Both the position numbers and the translations under genes were made by a program. A stretch of 64,000 bases of DNA from Micromonospora mirobrigensis (GTDB taxonomy: Bacteria; Actinomycetota; Actinomycetes; Mycobacteriales; Micromonosporaceae): positions 310,001 to 374,000 of the forward strand of contig NZ_FMCX01000005.1 in NCBI RefSeq assembly GCF_900091555.1, written 5' to 3'. Shown in pieces: positions 23,448 to 31,790 of the stretch (positions are counted from its first letter, which is position 1; every line of letters starts with the position of its first letter). The notes beneath the pieces are model-generated. The model ran no database searches and was not told the DNA's origin. It was given only the letters and a program-made list of their open reading frames with translations.

Positions 23448-24223
23448 CGGCGCAGTCGCCGGACCTCCGGCCGGCCGACGGCGGACGGGGACCGTCGGTG
23501 CTCGACGCGCACCTGGCCCACCTGGCGGAGGCGCTGCTCTCCTACCGGGAGTGCGAGGGGCTGCTCGCCCGCTGGGGCCGGGAGCTGGCGGGCACCCTGG
23601 TGGCCGGCGGGCGGCTGCTGGTGGCCGGCAACGGCGGCAGCGCCGCCGAGGCCCAACACCTCACCGCCGAACTCGTCGGCAAACTCCGCCACGACCGCGA
23701 ACCACTCTCCGCCATCGCCCTGCACGCCGAAACCAGCGCCATGACCGCCATCGGCAACGACTACGGCTACGACGAGGTCTTCGCCCGCCAGGTCCGCGCC
23801 CACGGCCGACCCGGCGACATCCTCCTGCTCCTGTCCACCAGCGGCACCAGCCCCAACCTGCTCACCGCCGCCCACGCCGGCCACGCCACCGGCCTGCGCA
23901 CCTGGGCCTTCACCGGCCCCGCCCCCAACCCCCTCGCCGACGCCTGTCACGAGGCGCTCGCGGTGTCCTCGCCGGACGGTCAGGTGGTGCAGGAGCTGCA
24001 CCTGGTCTCGGCCCACGTGCTCTGCGAGTACGTCGACCGGGCCCTGGCGGCGGCGCCGGCCGCGGCGACCGAGCCGGTGCCGGACGCGGCCACCGGGTCC
24101 GTGCCGGGCGCGGCGACCGGACCGGTGCCGGCCGGGACCACCCGGGCCGGGCCGGTACGCACGGGCGTCGAGGTGGTGCTCGGCGACCGGGAGGTCGAGC
24201 CGGAACGAGGAGGTCGAGCGTGA
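23444..24223 (+). CDS. gmhA: Sedoheptulose-7-phosphate isomerase (GmhA-like SIS protein)
   Basis: 259 residues. The SIS domain carries LLVAGNGGSAAEAQHLTAELVGKL, the GmhA sugar-binding motif, then ALHAETSAMTAIGNDYGYDEVFARQV, LLLLSTSGTSPNLLTAA and the metal-site region VQELHLVSAHVLCEYVD. GmhA converts sedoheptulose 7-phosphate to D-glycero-manno-heptose 7-phosphate, the first step to ADP-heptose. The start overlaps the previous stop (ATGA). The last about 55 residues are an alanine/proline/threonine repeat (ATEPVPDAATGSVPGAATGPVP) outside the family fold. Confidence 0.88.
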   Translation: MTAQSPDLRPADGGRGPSVLDAHLAHLAEALLSYRECEGLLARWGRELAGTLVAGGRLLVAGNGGSAAEAQHLTAELVGKLRHDREPLSAIALHAETSAMTAIGNDYGYDEVFARQVRAHGRPGDILLLLSTSGTSPNLLTAAHAGHATGLRTWAFTGPAPNPLADACHEALAVSSPDGQVVQELHLVSAHVLCEYVDRALAAAPAAATEPVPDAATGSVPGAATGPVPAGTTRAGPVRTGVEVVLGDREVEPERGGRA

Positions 24224-25710
24224 CGGGACCCGTGGTGGTGATCGGCGACACCCTGCTGGACCGGGACGTCGAGGGGGTGGTGAACCGGCTCTGCCCGGAC
24301 TCGCCGGTGCCCGTGCTGGACGAGACGGCGCACGTGGACCGGCCCGGCGGGGCGGGGCTCGCGGCGCTCTTCGCCGCGGCGCAGGGGGCCGAGGTGGCGC
24401 TGGTGACCGCGCTGGCCGACGACGCCGGCGGGGCCCGGCTCAGCTCGCTGCTCACCGCGGCGGGAGTGCAGGTGTACGGGCTGCCGCTGGTCGGCGCCAC
24501 CCCGGAGAAGATCCGGCTCCGGGCCCGGGGACGGGTGCTGCTGCGGCACGACCGCGGTGGACCGGCGGGGGACCCCGGCCAGCCCAGCGAGGCGGTGCTG
24601 CGGCTGATCGCCACCGCGTCGGCGGTGCTGGTCAGCGACTACGGGCGCGGGGTGGCCCGGCAGCCGGCGCTGCGGGCCGCGCTCGCCGCCACCGCAGCCC
24701 CGGTGGTCTGGGACCCGCACCCGCGCGGCCCGGCGGCGGTGCCCGGTGTGCAGCTGGCCACCCCGAACGAGTCCGAGGCGCGGGAGCTGGCGAAGGTCGC
24801 GCCGGGCGCGTCCCGACTGGTCACCGCCTCCCGGGGCGCGCAGGGGCTGCGCGAACGGTGGCGGGCCGGCGCGGTGGCGGTCACCCTGGGCGGCGACGGG
24901 GCGCTGCTCTGCCACGCCGGGTCCACCCCGCTGGTGGTGCCCGCCCCGGCCAGCGCCGAGGGGGACACCTGCGGCGCGGGCGACCGGTTCGCGTCGGCCG
25001 CCAGCATCGCGCTGGCCCGGGGAGCGCTGGTCTCCGAGGCGGTGCAGCACGCGGTCGCCGAGGCGTCGGCGTACGTGGCGGGCGGGGGAGTGGCGGCGGT
25101 GCTGCCGCCGCCGGTGCGTACCGCGCCCACCGTGGTCACCGCGACCGGCGGGGACCGGATCGGCGCGGTCGCGGCGGGCGCGGTCGCCGCCGAGGTACGC
25201 GCGGCGGGCGGCACGGTCGTCGCCACCGGCGGCTGCTTCGACCTGCTGCACGCCGGTCACGTCGCCACCCTCCAGGCCGCCCGGCAGCTCGGTGACTGCC
25301 TGATCGTCTGCCTGAACTCCGACGCCAGCGTCGCCGGCCTGAAGGGGCCGGACCGGCCGGTGGTGCCGCAGGGCGACCGGAGCCGGATGCTGGCCGCACT
25401 GAGCTGCGTCGACGCGGTGCTGATCTTCGACGAGGCCACCCCGCACGCGGCGCTGTCCTGGCTGCGGCCCGACGTCTGGGTCAAGGGCGGCGACTACGCC
25501 TGCGGGGCCGGCGACGAGCCGGCGCTGCCCGAGGCGGAGCTGCTGCGCCGCTGGGGCGGGCACACGGTGGTGGTGCCGTACCTCGACGGTCGCTCCACCA
25601 CCGACCTGATCGCGGCGGCCCGGGCGGGTCGGTTGCGGGCGGGGGATCCCCCGGTGGGCGAGCCGGGTCGGCAGGAGGCGCCGTCGGCGACGACAGGGAG
25701 GTCACGATGA
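24220..25710 (+). CDS. hldE: Bifunctional heptose-7-phosphate kinase / heptose-1-phosphate adenylyltransferase
   Basis: 496 residues, HldE layout. The N-terminal PfkB-type kinase has VIGDTLLDRDVEGVVNRLCPD, PVPVLDETAHVDRPGGAG and the anion-hole motif GDTCGAGDRFASA. The C-terminal nucleotidyltransferase has GGCFDLLHAGHVATLQAAR (HxGH), VCLNSD, PVVPQGDRSRMLAAL and VKGGDYACG...STTDLI. The enzyme makes ADP-heptose from heptose 7-phosphate together with GmhB. GTG 24220 follows GAGGAGG and overlaps the previous stop (GTGA). The order of domains and all key motifs are intact. Confidence 0.9.
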   Translation: MTGPVVVIGDTLLDRDVEGVVNRLCPDSPVPVLDETAHVDRPGGAGLAALFAAAQGAEVALVTALADDAGGARLSSLLTAAGVQVYGLPLVGATPEKIRLRARGRVLLRHDRGGPAGDPGQPSEAVLRLIATASAVLVSDYGRGVARQPALRAALAATAAPVVWDPHPRGPAAVPGVQLATPNESEARELAKVAPGASRLVTASRGAQGLRERWRAGAVAVTLGGDGALLCHAGSTPLVVPAPASAEGDTCGAGDRFASAASIALARGALVSEAVQHAVAEASAYVAGGGVAAVLPPPVRTAPTVVTATGGDRIGAVAAGAVAAEVRAAGGTVVATGGCFDLLHAGHVATLQAARQLGDCLIVCLNSDASVAGLKGPDRPVVPQGDRSRMLAALSCVDAVLIFDEATPHAALSWLRPDVWVKGGDYACGAGDEPALPEAELLRRWGGHTVVVPYLDGRSTTDLIAAARAGRLRAGDPPVGEPGRQEAPSATTGRSR

Positions 25711-26408
25711 GCGGTGGGATGCCCGGAGCCGGGCCGATCGTCCTGGTCACCGGCGGATCGAGTGGACTGGGCGCGGCGGTGGTCGCCGCGGTGGCCAAGG
25801 CCGGCGGGCGACCGTTGGTGCTGGACCGGCGGGCGCCGGCCGACGGGGTGCCGTGGGTGGAGTGCGACCTGGCCGACGCGCGGGCCGCCGAGGCGGCCAC
25901 CCGACAGTTGGCCGAACGCTCGGGCGGGTTGGACGGGGTGGTGACCGCCGCCGGGATGGACGTCCCGGGGAAGCTGGCCGACCTGCCGGGGGAGACCTGG
26001 GACCGGATCATCGCGGTGGACCTGCTGGCCACCGCCGCCGTGGTGCGGGCGGCGCTGCCCTATCTGGAGGCGTCCCGGGGCAGCGTCGTCACGGTGGCCT
26101 CGACGCTGGGCGTCAAGGCGGTCAGTGACGCCACCGCGTACTGCGCGGCGAAGTTCGGGGTGGTCGGCTTCACCCGCGCCCTCGCCGCCGAACTCGCCGG
26201 GACCGTCGGCGTCACGCTGCTCATCCCCGGCGGGATGCGGACCGCCTTCTTCGACGAGCGGGACCAGCAGTACAAGCCCGGCCCCGACGCCATCCTCAAC
26301 GACCCCGACGACACTGCCGCGGCCGTCATGTTCGCGCTCTCCCAACCGCCCGGCTGCACCGTCCGGGAGATGGTGGTCTGCGCCGAACAGGAAACCTCCT
26401 ACCCGTGA
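25707..26408 (+). CDS. Short-chain dehydrogenase/reductase
   Basis: 233 residues of classical SDR type: VTGGSSGLGAAVVAAV (TGxxxGxG), VVTVASTLGVKAVSDATAYCAAKFG (Ser and YxxxK) and GGMRTAFFDERDQQY. It is not an extended SDR like the epimerase HldD, so it does not simply supply L-glycero-heptose. It may reduce or epimerise a sugar or tailoring intermediate. Both ends overlap neighbours by four bases (ATGA, GTGA), so it is firmly part of the island. Confidence 0.85.
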   Translation: MSGGMPGAGPIVLVTGGSSGLGAAVVAAVAKAGGRPLVLDRRAPADGVPWVECDLADARAAEAATRQLAERSGGLDGVVTAAGMDVPGKLADLPGETWDRIIAVDLLATAAVVRAALPYLEASRGSVVTVASTLGVKAVSDATAYCAAKFGVVGFTRALAAELAGTVGVTLLIPGGMRTAFFDERDQQYKPGPDAILNDPDDTAAAVMFALSQPPGCTVREMVVCAEQETSYP

Positions 26409-27358
26409 TCCTCGTCCTGCGGGCGCTCGGCGTCGGGGACCTCGCCACCGGGGTCCCCGCGCTGCGCGCCCTGCGCACCGCGTACCCGGAGCAGGAGCTC
26501 GCCCTGGTCGCGCCGGCCTGGCTCGACCCCCTGGTCGACCTGGTCGGCGGCATCGACCGGCGGATCCACGCCGACGGCCTCGGACCCCTGCCTTGGACCG
26601 GGCCGGCACCGCAGATCGCCGTCAACCTGCACGGCAGGGGCCCACAGTCGCACCGGACGCTCGCGGCCACCCGACCACGCCGGATGCTCGCCTTCGCCAA
26701 CCCCGACGCCGGACACCACGACGGACCGGTCTGGGACGACGACGAACACGAGGTCCACCGCTGGTGCCGGCTGCTCGCCCGGTACGGGATCCCCGCCGAC
26801 CCGGGCGACCTGGCCCTGCTCCCGCCCTCGTCGTCGGACGTGCCGGCCGGGGTGACCGTCGTGCACCCCGGCAGCAAGATCCGGGCGAAGCGCTGGCCAA
26901 CCGACCGGTTCGCCGCCCTGGCCCGGGAGCTGACCGGGCGGGGGCACCGGGTGGTGGTCACCGGCTCCGCCGACGAGCGGGACCTCGCCGGGCGGGTCGC
27001 GGCCCGGGCCGGGTTGGCCGCCTCGGCGGTGCTCGCCGGCCGTACCGACGTGGGTGAGCTGGCCGCCCTGGTCGCCCGGGCCCGCCTGGTGGTCAGCGGG
27101 GACACCGGGGTGGCCCACCTGGCCACCGGCTACGGCACCCCCTCCGTGGTGCTCTTCGGTCCGGTCCCTCCGGGCCGGTGGGGACCGCCGTCCGGCCGTT
27201 CCCGGCACCGGGTGCTGACCGCGAACGACGGTGAATGGACCGGCGGCGCAGGGGTAGGAACGCCATCGACGATGGCGGCCATCCCGCTCGGCCGGGTGCT
27301 GGCCGCGGTGGACGAGGCGGAACAGGCGGTGCGGACCTCCGGTGCGGTTGCGGCGTAG
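26405..27358 (+). CDS. Heptosyltransferase-like GT9
   Basis: 317 residues of the ADP-heptose:LPS heptosyltransferase family: ILVLRALGVGDLATGVPALRAL (glycine-rich acceptor loop), VTVVHPGSKIRAKRWPTDRF, RVVVTGSADERDLA and VVSGDTGVAHLATGYGTPSVVLFG. It is the second GT9 domain of the island; the first is fused to GmhB. Since this Gram-positive lineage has no LPS, the acceptor must be another envelope glycan or a metabolite. GTG start with 4-base overlap. Confidence 0.88.
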   Translation: MILVLRALGVGDLATGVPALRALRTAYPEQELALVAPAWLDPLVDLVGGIDRRIHADGLGPLPWTGPAPQIAVNLHGRGPQSHRTLAATRPRRMLAFANPDAGHHDGPVWDDDEHEVHRWCRLLARYGIPADPGDLALLPPSSSDVPAGVTVVHPGSKIRAKRWPTDRFAALARELTGRGHRVVVTGSADERDLAGRVAARAGLAASAVLAGRTDVGELAALVARARLVVSGDTGVAHLATGYGTPSVVLFGPVPPGRWGPPSGRSRHRVLTANDGEWTGGAGVGTPSTMAAIPLGRVLAAVDEAEQAVRTSGAVAA

Positions 27359-28325
27359 TGATCCGGGCAGGCCGGGGTACGGGCGTCGCCGGCGCGGTGA
27401 GGGCTGGCGGTACGTCGACAGGGCCGGCGCGCCGCTGCGCGACCCGGACGAGGTGGCCCGGATCGAGGGCCTGGTCATCCCGCCGGCCTGGGAGGACGTC
27501 TGGATCTCGCCCTACCCCAACGGGCACATCCAGGCCACCGGCGTCGACGCCGCCGGACGCAGGCAGTACCTCTACCACCCGCAGTGGCGGCGCAAGCGGG
27601 ACGAGGCGAAGTTCGACCACGTCCTGGAGGTGGCGCACCGGCTACCGGTGCTGCGCAGCCGGGTGGCACAGGACCTCGACGGCCGTGGGCTGAACCGCAA
27701 CCGGGTCCTCGCCACGGTGACCCGGCTGCTCGACATGGGCATGTTCCGGGTCGGCAACGACCAGTACGCCGTCGGCGAAGAGGCCACCTACGGGGTCTCC
27801 ACGCTGCGTCCGGAGCACGCCCGGTCCCGGGGTGGCTGCGTGGTCTTCGAGTTCCCCGCCAAGGGCGGCATCGAGCAGGTGCGCCGGATAGAGGACCCGG
27901 AGCTGTGCCGGGTGCTGACCAACCTGCGCCGCCGGCGCCGGCGCGAGGAACGCCTCTTCGGCTACTGGGACGGTCGGGACTGGCGCGACGTGCGCAGCGA
28001 CGAGGTCAACGACTACCTGCGCGACGCCAGCGGCGGGGAGATGACCGCCAAGGACTTCCGCACCTGGCACGCTACGGTGCTGGCCGCCACCGAGCTGGCG
28101 ACGCTGGGCCCGGCGCGGTCGGCGACGGCCCGCAGGAAGGCGGTGGCCGCCGTGATGCGGTCCGTCTCCGAGCTGCTCGGCAACACCCCGACGGTGGCCC
28201 GCACCTCCTACGTGGACCCGAGGGTGGTCGACCTGTTCCACGACGGCGTGGTGGCGCCGGTGGCCCCGCAGACCCCGCGGGAGGACGCCGAACGCATCGT
28301 GCTGGCCCTGCTGGAGGAGGCCTGA
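27342..28325 (+). CDS. DNA topoisomerase IB (poxvirus type)
   Basis: 327 residues with the bacterial topoisomerase IB layout: GWRYVDRAGAPLRDPDEVARIEGLVIPPAWEDVWI, HPQWRRKRDEAKFDH, RLLDMGMFRVGNDQYA, TYGVSTLRPEHA, FPAKGGIEQ, the KDFRTWHATVLAA catalytic segment and the active-site tyrosine in ARTSYVDPRVVDLF. It relaxes supercoils through a 3'-phosphotyrosine. GTG 27342 lies 17 bases inside the heptosyltransferase gene, so the gene may be co-transcribed with the sugar island although functionally unrelated. Confidence 0.9.
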   Translation: MRLRRSDPGRPGYGRRRRGEGWRYVDRAGAPLRDPDEVARIEGLVIPPAWEDVWISPYPNGHIQATGVDAAGRRQYLYHPQWRRKRDEAKFDHVLEVAHRLPVLRSRVAQDLDGRGLNRNRVLATVTRLLDMGMFRVGNDQYAVGEEATYGVSTLRPEHARSRGGCVVFEFPAKGGIEQVRRIEDPELCRVLTNLRRRRRREERLFGYWDGRDWRDVRSDEVNDYLRDASGGEMTAKDFRTWHATVLAATELATLGPARSATARRKAVAAVMRSVSELLGNTPTVARTSYVDPRVVDLFHDGVVAPVAPQTPREDAERIVLALLEEA

Positions 28326-28661
28326 CCGGCGCCGGACGGCGTGCGTCGCGTCCGGTGCGGACCGGTCGGCGTCGGTCCTCGCGGCGGCGCGGAGCGCGGC
28401 ACGTGACCGGTCCCGCCGGGTCCTGGGGGAACCACGGCGGGACCGGCGATCGGTGGTGGCGCATCGGTCCGGCGGGAGCCGCCGGGCGGCCGCCCGCGAC
28501 CGTGGTCGCGGGCGCCTCGCCGCAGCCCCCCGATGTGCTCGGGCCCGGCCGGTCGCGACCGGCGTCGGCCCGTATCGAGTATCGCCAGCGAGGGTTGACC
28601 CTGGGCGCCAGCCGGTTGACGATCCGCGCCACCCGTCCCGGCTCGCCGCGCCGGGGGCGGT
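28326..28661. other. Intergenic spacer between convergent genes
   Basis: 336 bases with no credible gene. It contains two hairpins: CCGGACG/CGTCCGG (28332-28355), 6 bases after the topoisomerase stop, and a perfect stem at 28492-28513. Nothing else is recognised. Confidence 0.6.
28492..28513. terminator. 10-base-pair hairpin in the convergent spacer
   Basis: GCCCGCGACC, a GT loop and GGTCGCGGGC. Confidence 0.45.
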
Positions 28662-29426
28662 TCAGTCGGTGGACCGCCGGTCGATCAGCGCGGCCACCCC
28701 GTCGAGCACCCGCTCCAGGCCGAAGACGAACTCGTCGTCCGGGTCGTCGTCGCGGTCGAGCACGCCGGCGGCCAGCACCCGGTGCAGGGCGGGGAACCGC
28801 TGCGGGTCGGTCAGCCGGGCGACCAGGCACCGGTAGGTGGGCATCAGCTCGCCGGGCGCGATGCCGGCGGCCCGGCTGCCCTCGACGATCTGCGCGGTCA
28901 GCAGGGACTCGTTGCGGACGTACCCGGTGACCAGTAGGAGGACCGACATCTTCTCGTTCTCCGCCAGCCCGGTGTCGGCCAGGCAGCGCAGGCCGTCCTC
29001 CAGCCAGGCCAGCGAGTTCGGGGTCAGCGGCGGACCGGCGATCGGCACGAGCAGCACCCACGGGTGCCGCCGCAGCGCGGAGCGGTCGGCCCAGGCCCAC
29101 CGGGTCAGCCCCGCCCGCCAGCCCCGGCCCTCGTCGCCGGCGCCGGGGGGTCCGCCGTACGCGGTGTCGACCATCAGGGTGAGCAGCTCGTCCTTGGCGC
29201 CGACGTACCGGTAGAGGGCCATCGTGCCGGCGCCCAGCTCCTTGGCGACGCGGCCCATGGAGACGGCGGCCAGGCCCTCGTCGTCCGCCACCCGGACGGC
29301 CGCCTCGACGATCCCGGCCAGGGTGAGGCCGGGCCGGGGGCCCTTCGGCGGGCGGCCGCGCAGTCCCCAGGCGGCCTCGATGGCCGGGGGGAGGGCGGGA
29401 CCGGTGTCGTCCTTCGTCGCGTCCAC
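28662..29426 (-). CDS. TetR family regulator of the adjacent MFS exporter
   Basis: 254 residues. The N-terminal helix-turn-helix is GLAAVSMGRVAKELGAGTMALYRYVGAKDELL, preceded by the usual ILxAAxxL helix (LAGIVEAAVRVADDEG). A long helical ligand domain follows (TetR C-terminal type with DEFVFGLERVLDGVAALI). GTG 29426 has AGGAGG four bases upstream and is preferred to ATG 29447. It is divergent from the MFS gene across an operator made of TACGCAGAA repeats, so it likely represses both genes until a drug or metabolite binds. Confidence 0.88.
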   Translation of the reverse strand: MDATKDDTGPALPPAIEAAWGLRGRPPKGPRPGLTLAGIVEAAVRVADDEGLAAVSMGRVAKELGAGTMALYRYVGAKDELLTLMVDTAYGGPPGAGDEGRGWRAGLTRWAWADRSALRRHPWVLLVPIAGPPLTPNSLAWLEDGLRCLADTGLAENEKMSVLLLVTGYVRNESLLTAQIVEGSRAAGIAPGELMPTYRCLVARLTDPQRFPALHRVLAAGVLDRDDDPDDEFVFGLERVLDGVAALIDRRSTD

Positions 29427-29452
29427 ATTTCCTCCTTGCCCCGCCATCCTAG

Positions 29453-29496
29453 TTCTGCGTATGGTCTACGCAGAAAAGCGTACGTCATACGCAGAA
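29453..29496. promoter_or_regulatory. TetR operator: inverted repeat plus third half-site
   Basis: TTCTGCGTA (29453-29461), TGGTC spacer, TACGCAGAA (29467-29475) is a perfect 9-base inverted repeat. A third half-site TACGCAGAA lies at 29488-29496 and runs into the MFS ribosome site. Confidence 0.7.
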
Positions 29497-29505
29497 GGAG
29501 ACGTG

Positions 29506-31137
29506 ATGACTCAGACGGGGGCCCCGGCCCGGGCGGGCCGGCGGGAATGGATCGGGTTCGGCGTGCTGATGCTGCCGCTGCTGCTGGTCTCGATGGACGT
29601 GTCGGTGCTCTACTTCGCCGTCCCGTTCATCAGCGAGCAGCTGCGGCCCAGCGCCAGCCAACAGCTCTGGATCTTCGACATCTACGGCTTCATGCTGGCC
29701 GGGCTGCTGATCACCATGGGAGCGCTCGGTGACCGGATCGGCCGGCGCCGGCTGCTGCTGCTCGGCGCCGTCGCGTTCGGCGGCGCGTCGCTGCTGGCCG
29801 CGTACGCCGACAGCGCCGCCGCCCTGATCGCCGCCCGGGCCGTGCTCGGTGTCGGCGGGGCCACCCTGATGCCGTCCACGCTGGCCCTGATCCGCAACAT
29901 GTTCCACGACGAGAAGCAGCGCGGCACCGCCGTGGGCATCTGGACCGCCGCGATGACCAGCGGCGTGGCGCTCGGCCCGGTGCTCAGCGGGGTGCTGCTG
30001 GAGCACTTCTGGTGGGGCTCGGTCTTCCTGATCAACATCCCGGCGATGCTGCTCCTGCTGCTGCTCGCCCCGGTGCTGGTGCCGGAGTTCCGCAACCCGG
30101 CCGCCGGCCGCTTCGACCTGCTGGGGGCGGCGCTCTCGCTCGGGGCGCTGCTGCCGGTGATCTACGGGATCAAGGAGGCGGCCCGGGACGGCTGGACCCC
30201 GGCCCGGGGCGCGGCGGTCGCCCTCGGCGTGCTGCTCGGCGTCGCCTTCGTCGTGCGGCAGCGCACCGCCCGACACCCGATGGTCGACCTGGCGCTGTTC
30301 CGCCGGCGCGCCTTCAGCGGCGCGCTCGGGGTCAACCTGCTGGCCATGTTCGGTCTGGTCGGCTTCGCCATCTTCACCACCCAGCACCTCCAGTCGGTGC
30401 TCGGCCTGAGTCCGCTGCGGGCCGCGCTGTGGAGCCTGGTGCCGGCCCTGGCGGTCGGTGGCGTCGCCCCGGCCGGCACCGCCCTGGCCCAGCGGATCGA
30501 CCGGGCCTGGCTGATCGCCGTCGGCTTCGTGGTCGCGGCGGGCGGCTTCACGGTGCTCACCCGGGTGACCCCGAATTCGGCCCTGTGGCTGCTGCTGCTC
30601 GGCGCGGCCGGCTACGCCGCCGGCCTGGTCCTGGTGATGTCCCTGGTCACCGAGCTGGTCCTCGGGGCCGCGCCGCCGGAGCGGGCCGGGGTGGCCTCCG
30701 CGCTCACCGAGTCCTCCAGCGAACTCGGTGGCGCGCTCGGGATGGCGGTGCTGGGCAGCGTGGGCGCCGCGGTCTACCACCGGGAGGTGGCCGACGGCCT
30801 GCCGGCCGGCCTGCCCGGCGGTGCGGTGGCCACCGCCCGGGAGACCCTCGGCGGGGCGCTCGCCGTGGCCGACGGCCTGCCCGCCGCGGCCGGCGCGGCG
30901 GTGCTGCGCGCCGCCCGGCTCGCCTTCACCGACGGGCTGCACTCCGCCGCGGTGGTGGCCGCGCTGGTGATGCTGGCGGCCGCGGTGGTCGCGGCGGCGG
31001 TGCTGCGGGGCGCCCGCCTGCCGGCGCCCGCCGAGTCGGCCACGGTCGAGACCGCGCCGGCCGAGGTGCCGGCCATCCCGGTCGACGCCCGGTCCGTCCT
31101 CGCCCCACCGGTACGCCCCCAACCCCCGACCGCCTGA
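29506..31137 (+). CDS. MFS drug exporter, DHA2 (14-helix) type
   Basis: 543 residues with about 14 hydrophobic helices. Motif A is seen as GALGDRIGRRRLLLLG, and a DHA2 motif C-like GVALGPVLSGVLLEHFWWGSVFLINIP segment follows; a long final loop and a proline-rich cytosolic tail end it. It resembles SmvA/QacA-type exporters of cationic drugs. ATG 29506 follows AGAAGGAG five bases upstream. The divergent TetR gene and shared operator point to inducible efflux. Confidence 0.88.
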   Translation: MTQTGAPARAGRREWIGFGVLMLPLLLVSMDVSVLYFAVPFISEQLRPSASQQLWIFDIYGFMLAGLLITMGALGDRIGRRRLLLLGAVAFGGASLLAAYADSAAALIAARAVLGVGGATLMPSTLALIRNMFHDEKQRGTAVGIWTAAMTSGVALGPVLSGVLLEHFWWGSVFLINIPAMLLLLLLAPVLVPEFRNPAAGRFDLLGAALSLGALLPVIYGIKEAARDGWTPARGAAVALGVLLGVAFVVRQRTARHPMVDLALFRRRAFSGALGVNLLAMFGLVGFAIFTTQHLQSVLGLSPLRAALWSLVPALAVGGVAPAGTALAQRIDRAWLIAVGFVVAAGGFTVLTRVTPNSALWLLLLGAAGYAAGLVLVMSLVTELVLGAAPPERAGVASALTESSSELGGALGMAVLGSVGAAVYHREVADGLPAGLPGGAVATARETLGGALAVADGLPAAAGAAVLRAARLAFTDGLHSAAVVAALVMLAAAVVAAAVLRGARLPAPAESATVETAPAEVPAIPVDARSVLAPPVRPQPPTA

Positions 31138-31143
31138 TCCGGC

Positions 31144-31179
31144 GGCGATCCGCGTGGGCACGGGGCCGCGCGGATCGCC
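31144..31179. terminator. Bidirectional hairpin after the MFS gene
   Basis: GGCGATCCGCG (31144-31154) pairs with CGCGGATCGCC (31169-31179), between convergent stops. Confidence 0.65.
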
Positions 31180-31204
31180 CGGGTCGACGTTCGTCCGGTG
31201 GTCG

Positions 31205-31708
31205 TCAGTCGTTGAGCACGTGCGACAGCCGGTCCCGGAACCGCCGCTCGGAGTCGCTGACCTGGTCCCCGCCGATGCCGAGGATGCCGCCGGTGGAGGC
31301 GGCCCCGACCACCTGCTCGGCGATCTCCACCAGCCAGTGCTTGTACGCCCCGGCCTGGCCCTCGTCGACCCGGGCGGCCAGCAGGGCGGCGGCCTCACCG
31401 GCGCGGACCAGCACGTCGTCGATCATGGGCTGCGGGTCGGCCGGCGCGATCACCGGCAGTTCGGCGCCCGCCTCCGGGTCGCCGACCCGGGTGACGATCT
31501 CACCGGCGACGGCGGCCACCAGCGGGCTGGCCGACTCGCGGCCGGCGGAGATGGTCTCCAGCCCGGCGGCGTTCTCCGCCATGGTGCGGCGGGTGCTGTC
31601 GGACTCGGCGGCGCTCGCGGCGGTCACCACGGACTGCGGAAGGCCGACCAGCAGCCCCCACTCCTCGTCGGAGAAACCGAAACCGGTGTACGCCGGCTGC
31701 TCGATCAC
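31205..31708 (-). CDS. Conserved hypothetical helical protein
   Basis: 167 residues with FSDEEWGLLVGLPQSVVTAA near the N-terminus, DVLVRAGEAAALLAARVDEGQAGAYKHWLVEIAEQVVGAA in the middle and a VSDSERRFRDRLSHVL end. It looks like a conserved actinobacterial family of about 160-170 residues without known activity. The GTG start at 31708 has GAGGAGGG eight bases upstream. It is transcribed away from the MFS gene and lies just downstream of recQ. Confidence 0.72.
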   Translation of the reverse strand: MIEQPAYTGFGFSDEEWGLLVGLPQSVVTAASAAESDSTRRTMAENAAGLETISAGRESASPLVAAVAGEIVTRVGDPEAGAELPVIAPADPQPMIDDVLVRAGEAAALLAARVDEGQAGAYKHWLVEIAEQVVGAASTGGILGIGGDQVSDSERRFRDRLSHVLND

Positions 31709-31790
31709 GGCAGAGCCCTCCTCGGCACAGCTGTCAGGGTCAGGTAGCGATTCCGGCCGTCACGTGCCGGCGGCCGGGGTCCGGCTCAGG

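Noticed and set aside
23980..25563. A 527-residue open frame opposite gmhA/hldE
   Set aside because: It is antisense to two proteins with clear motifs and shows only arginine/glycine-rich shadow sequence.
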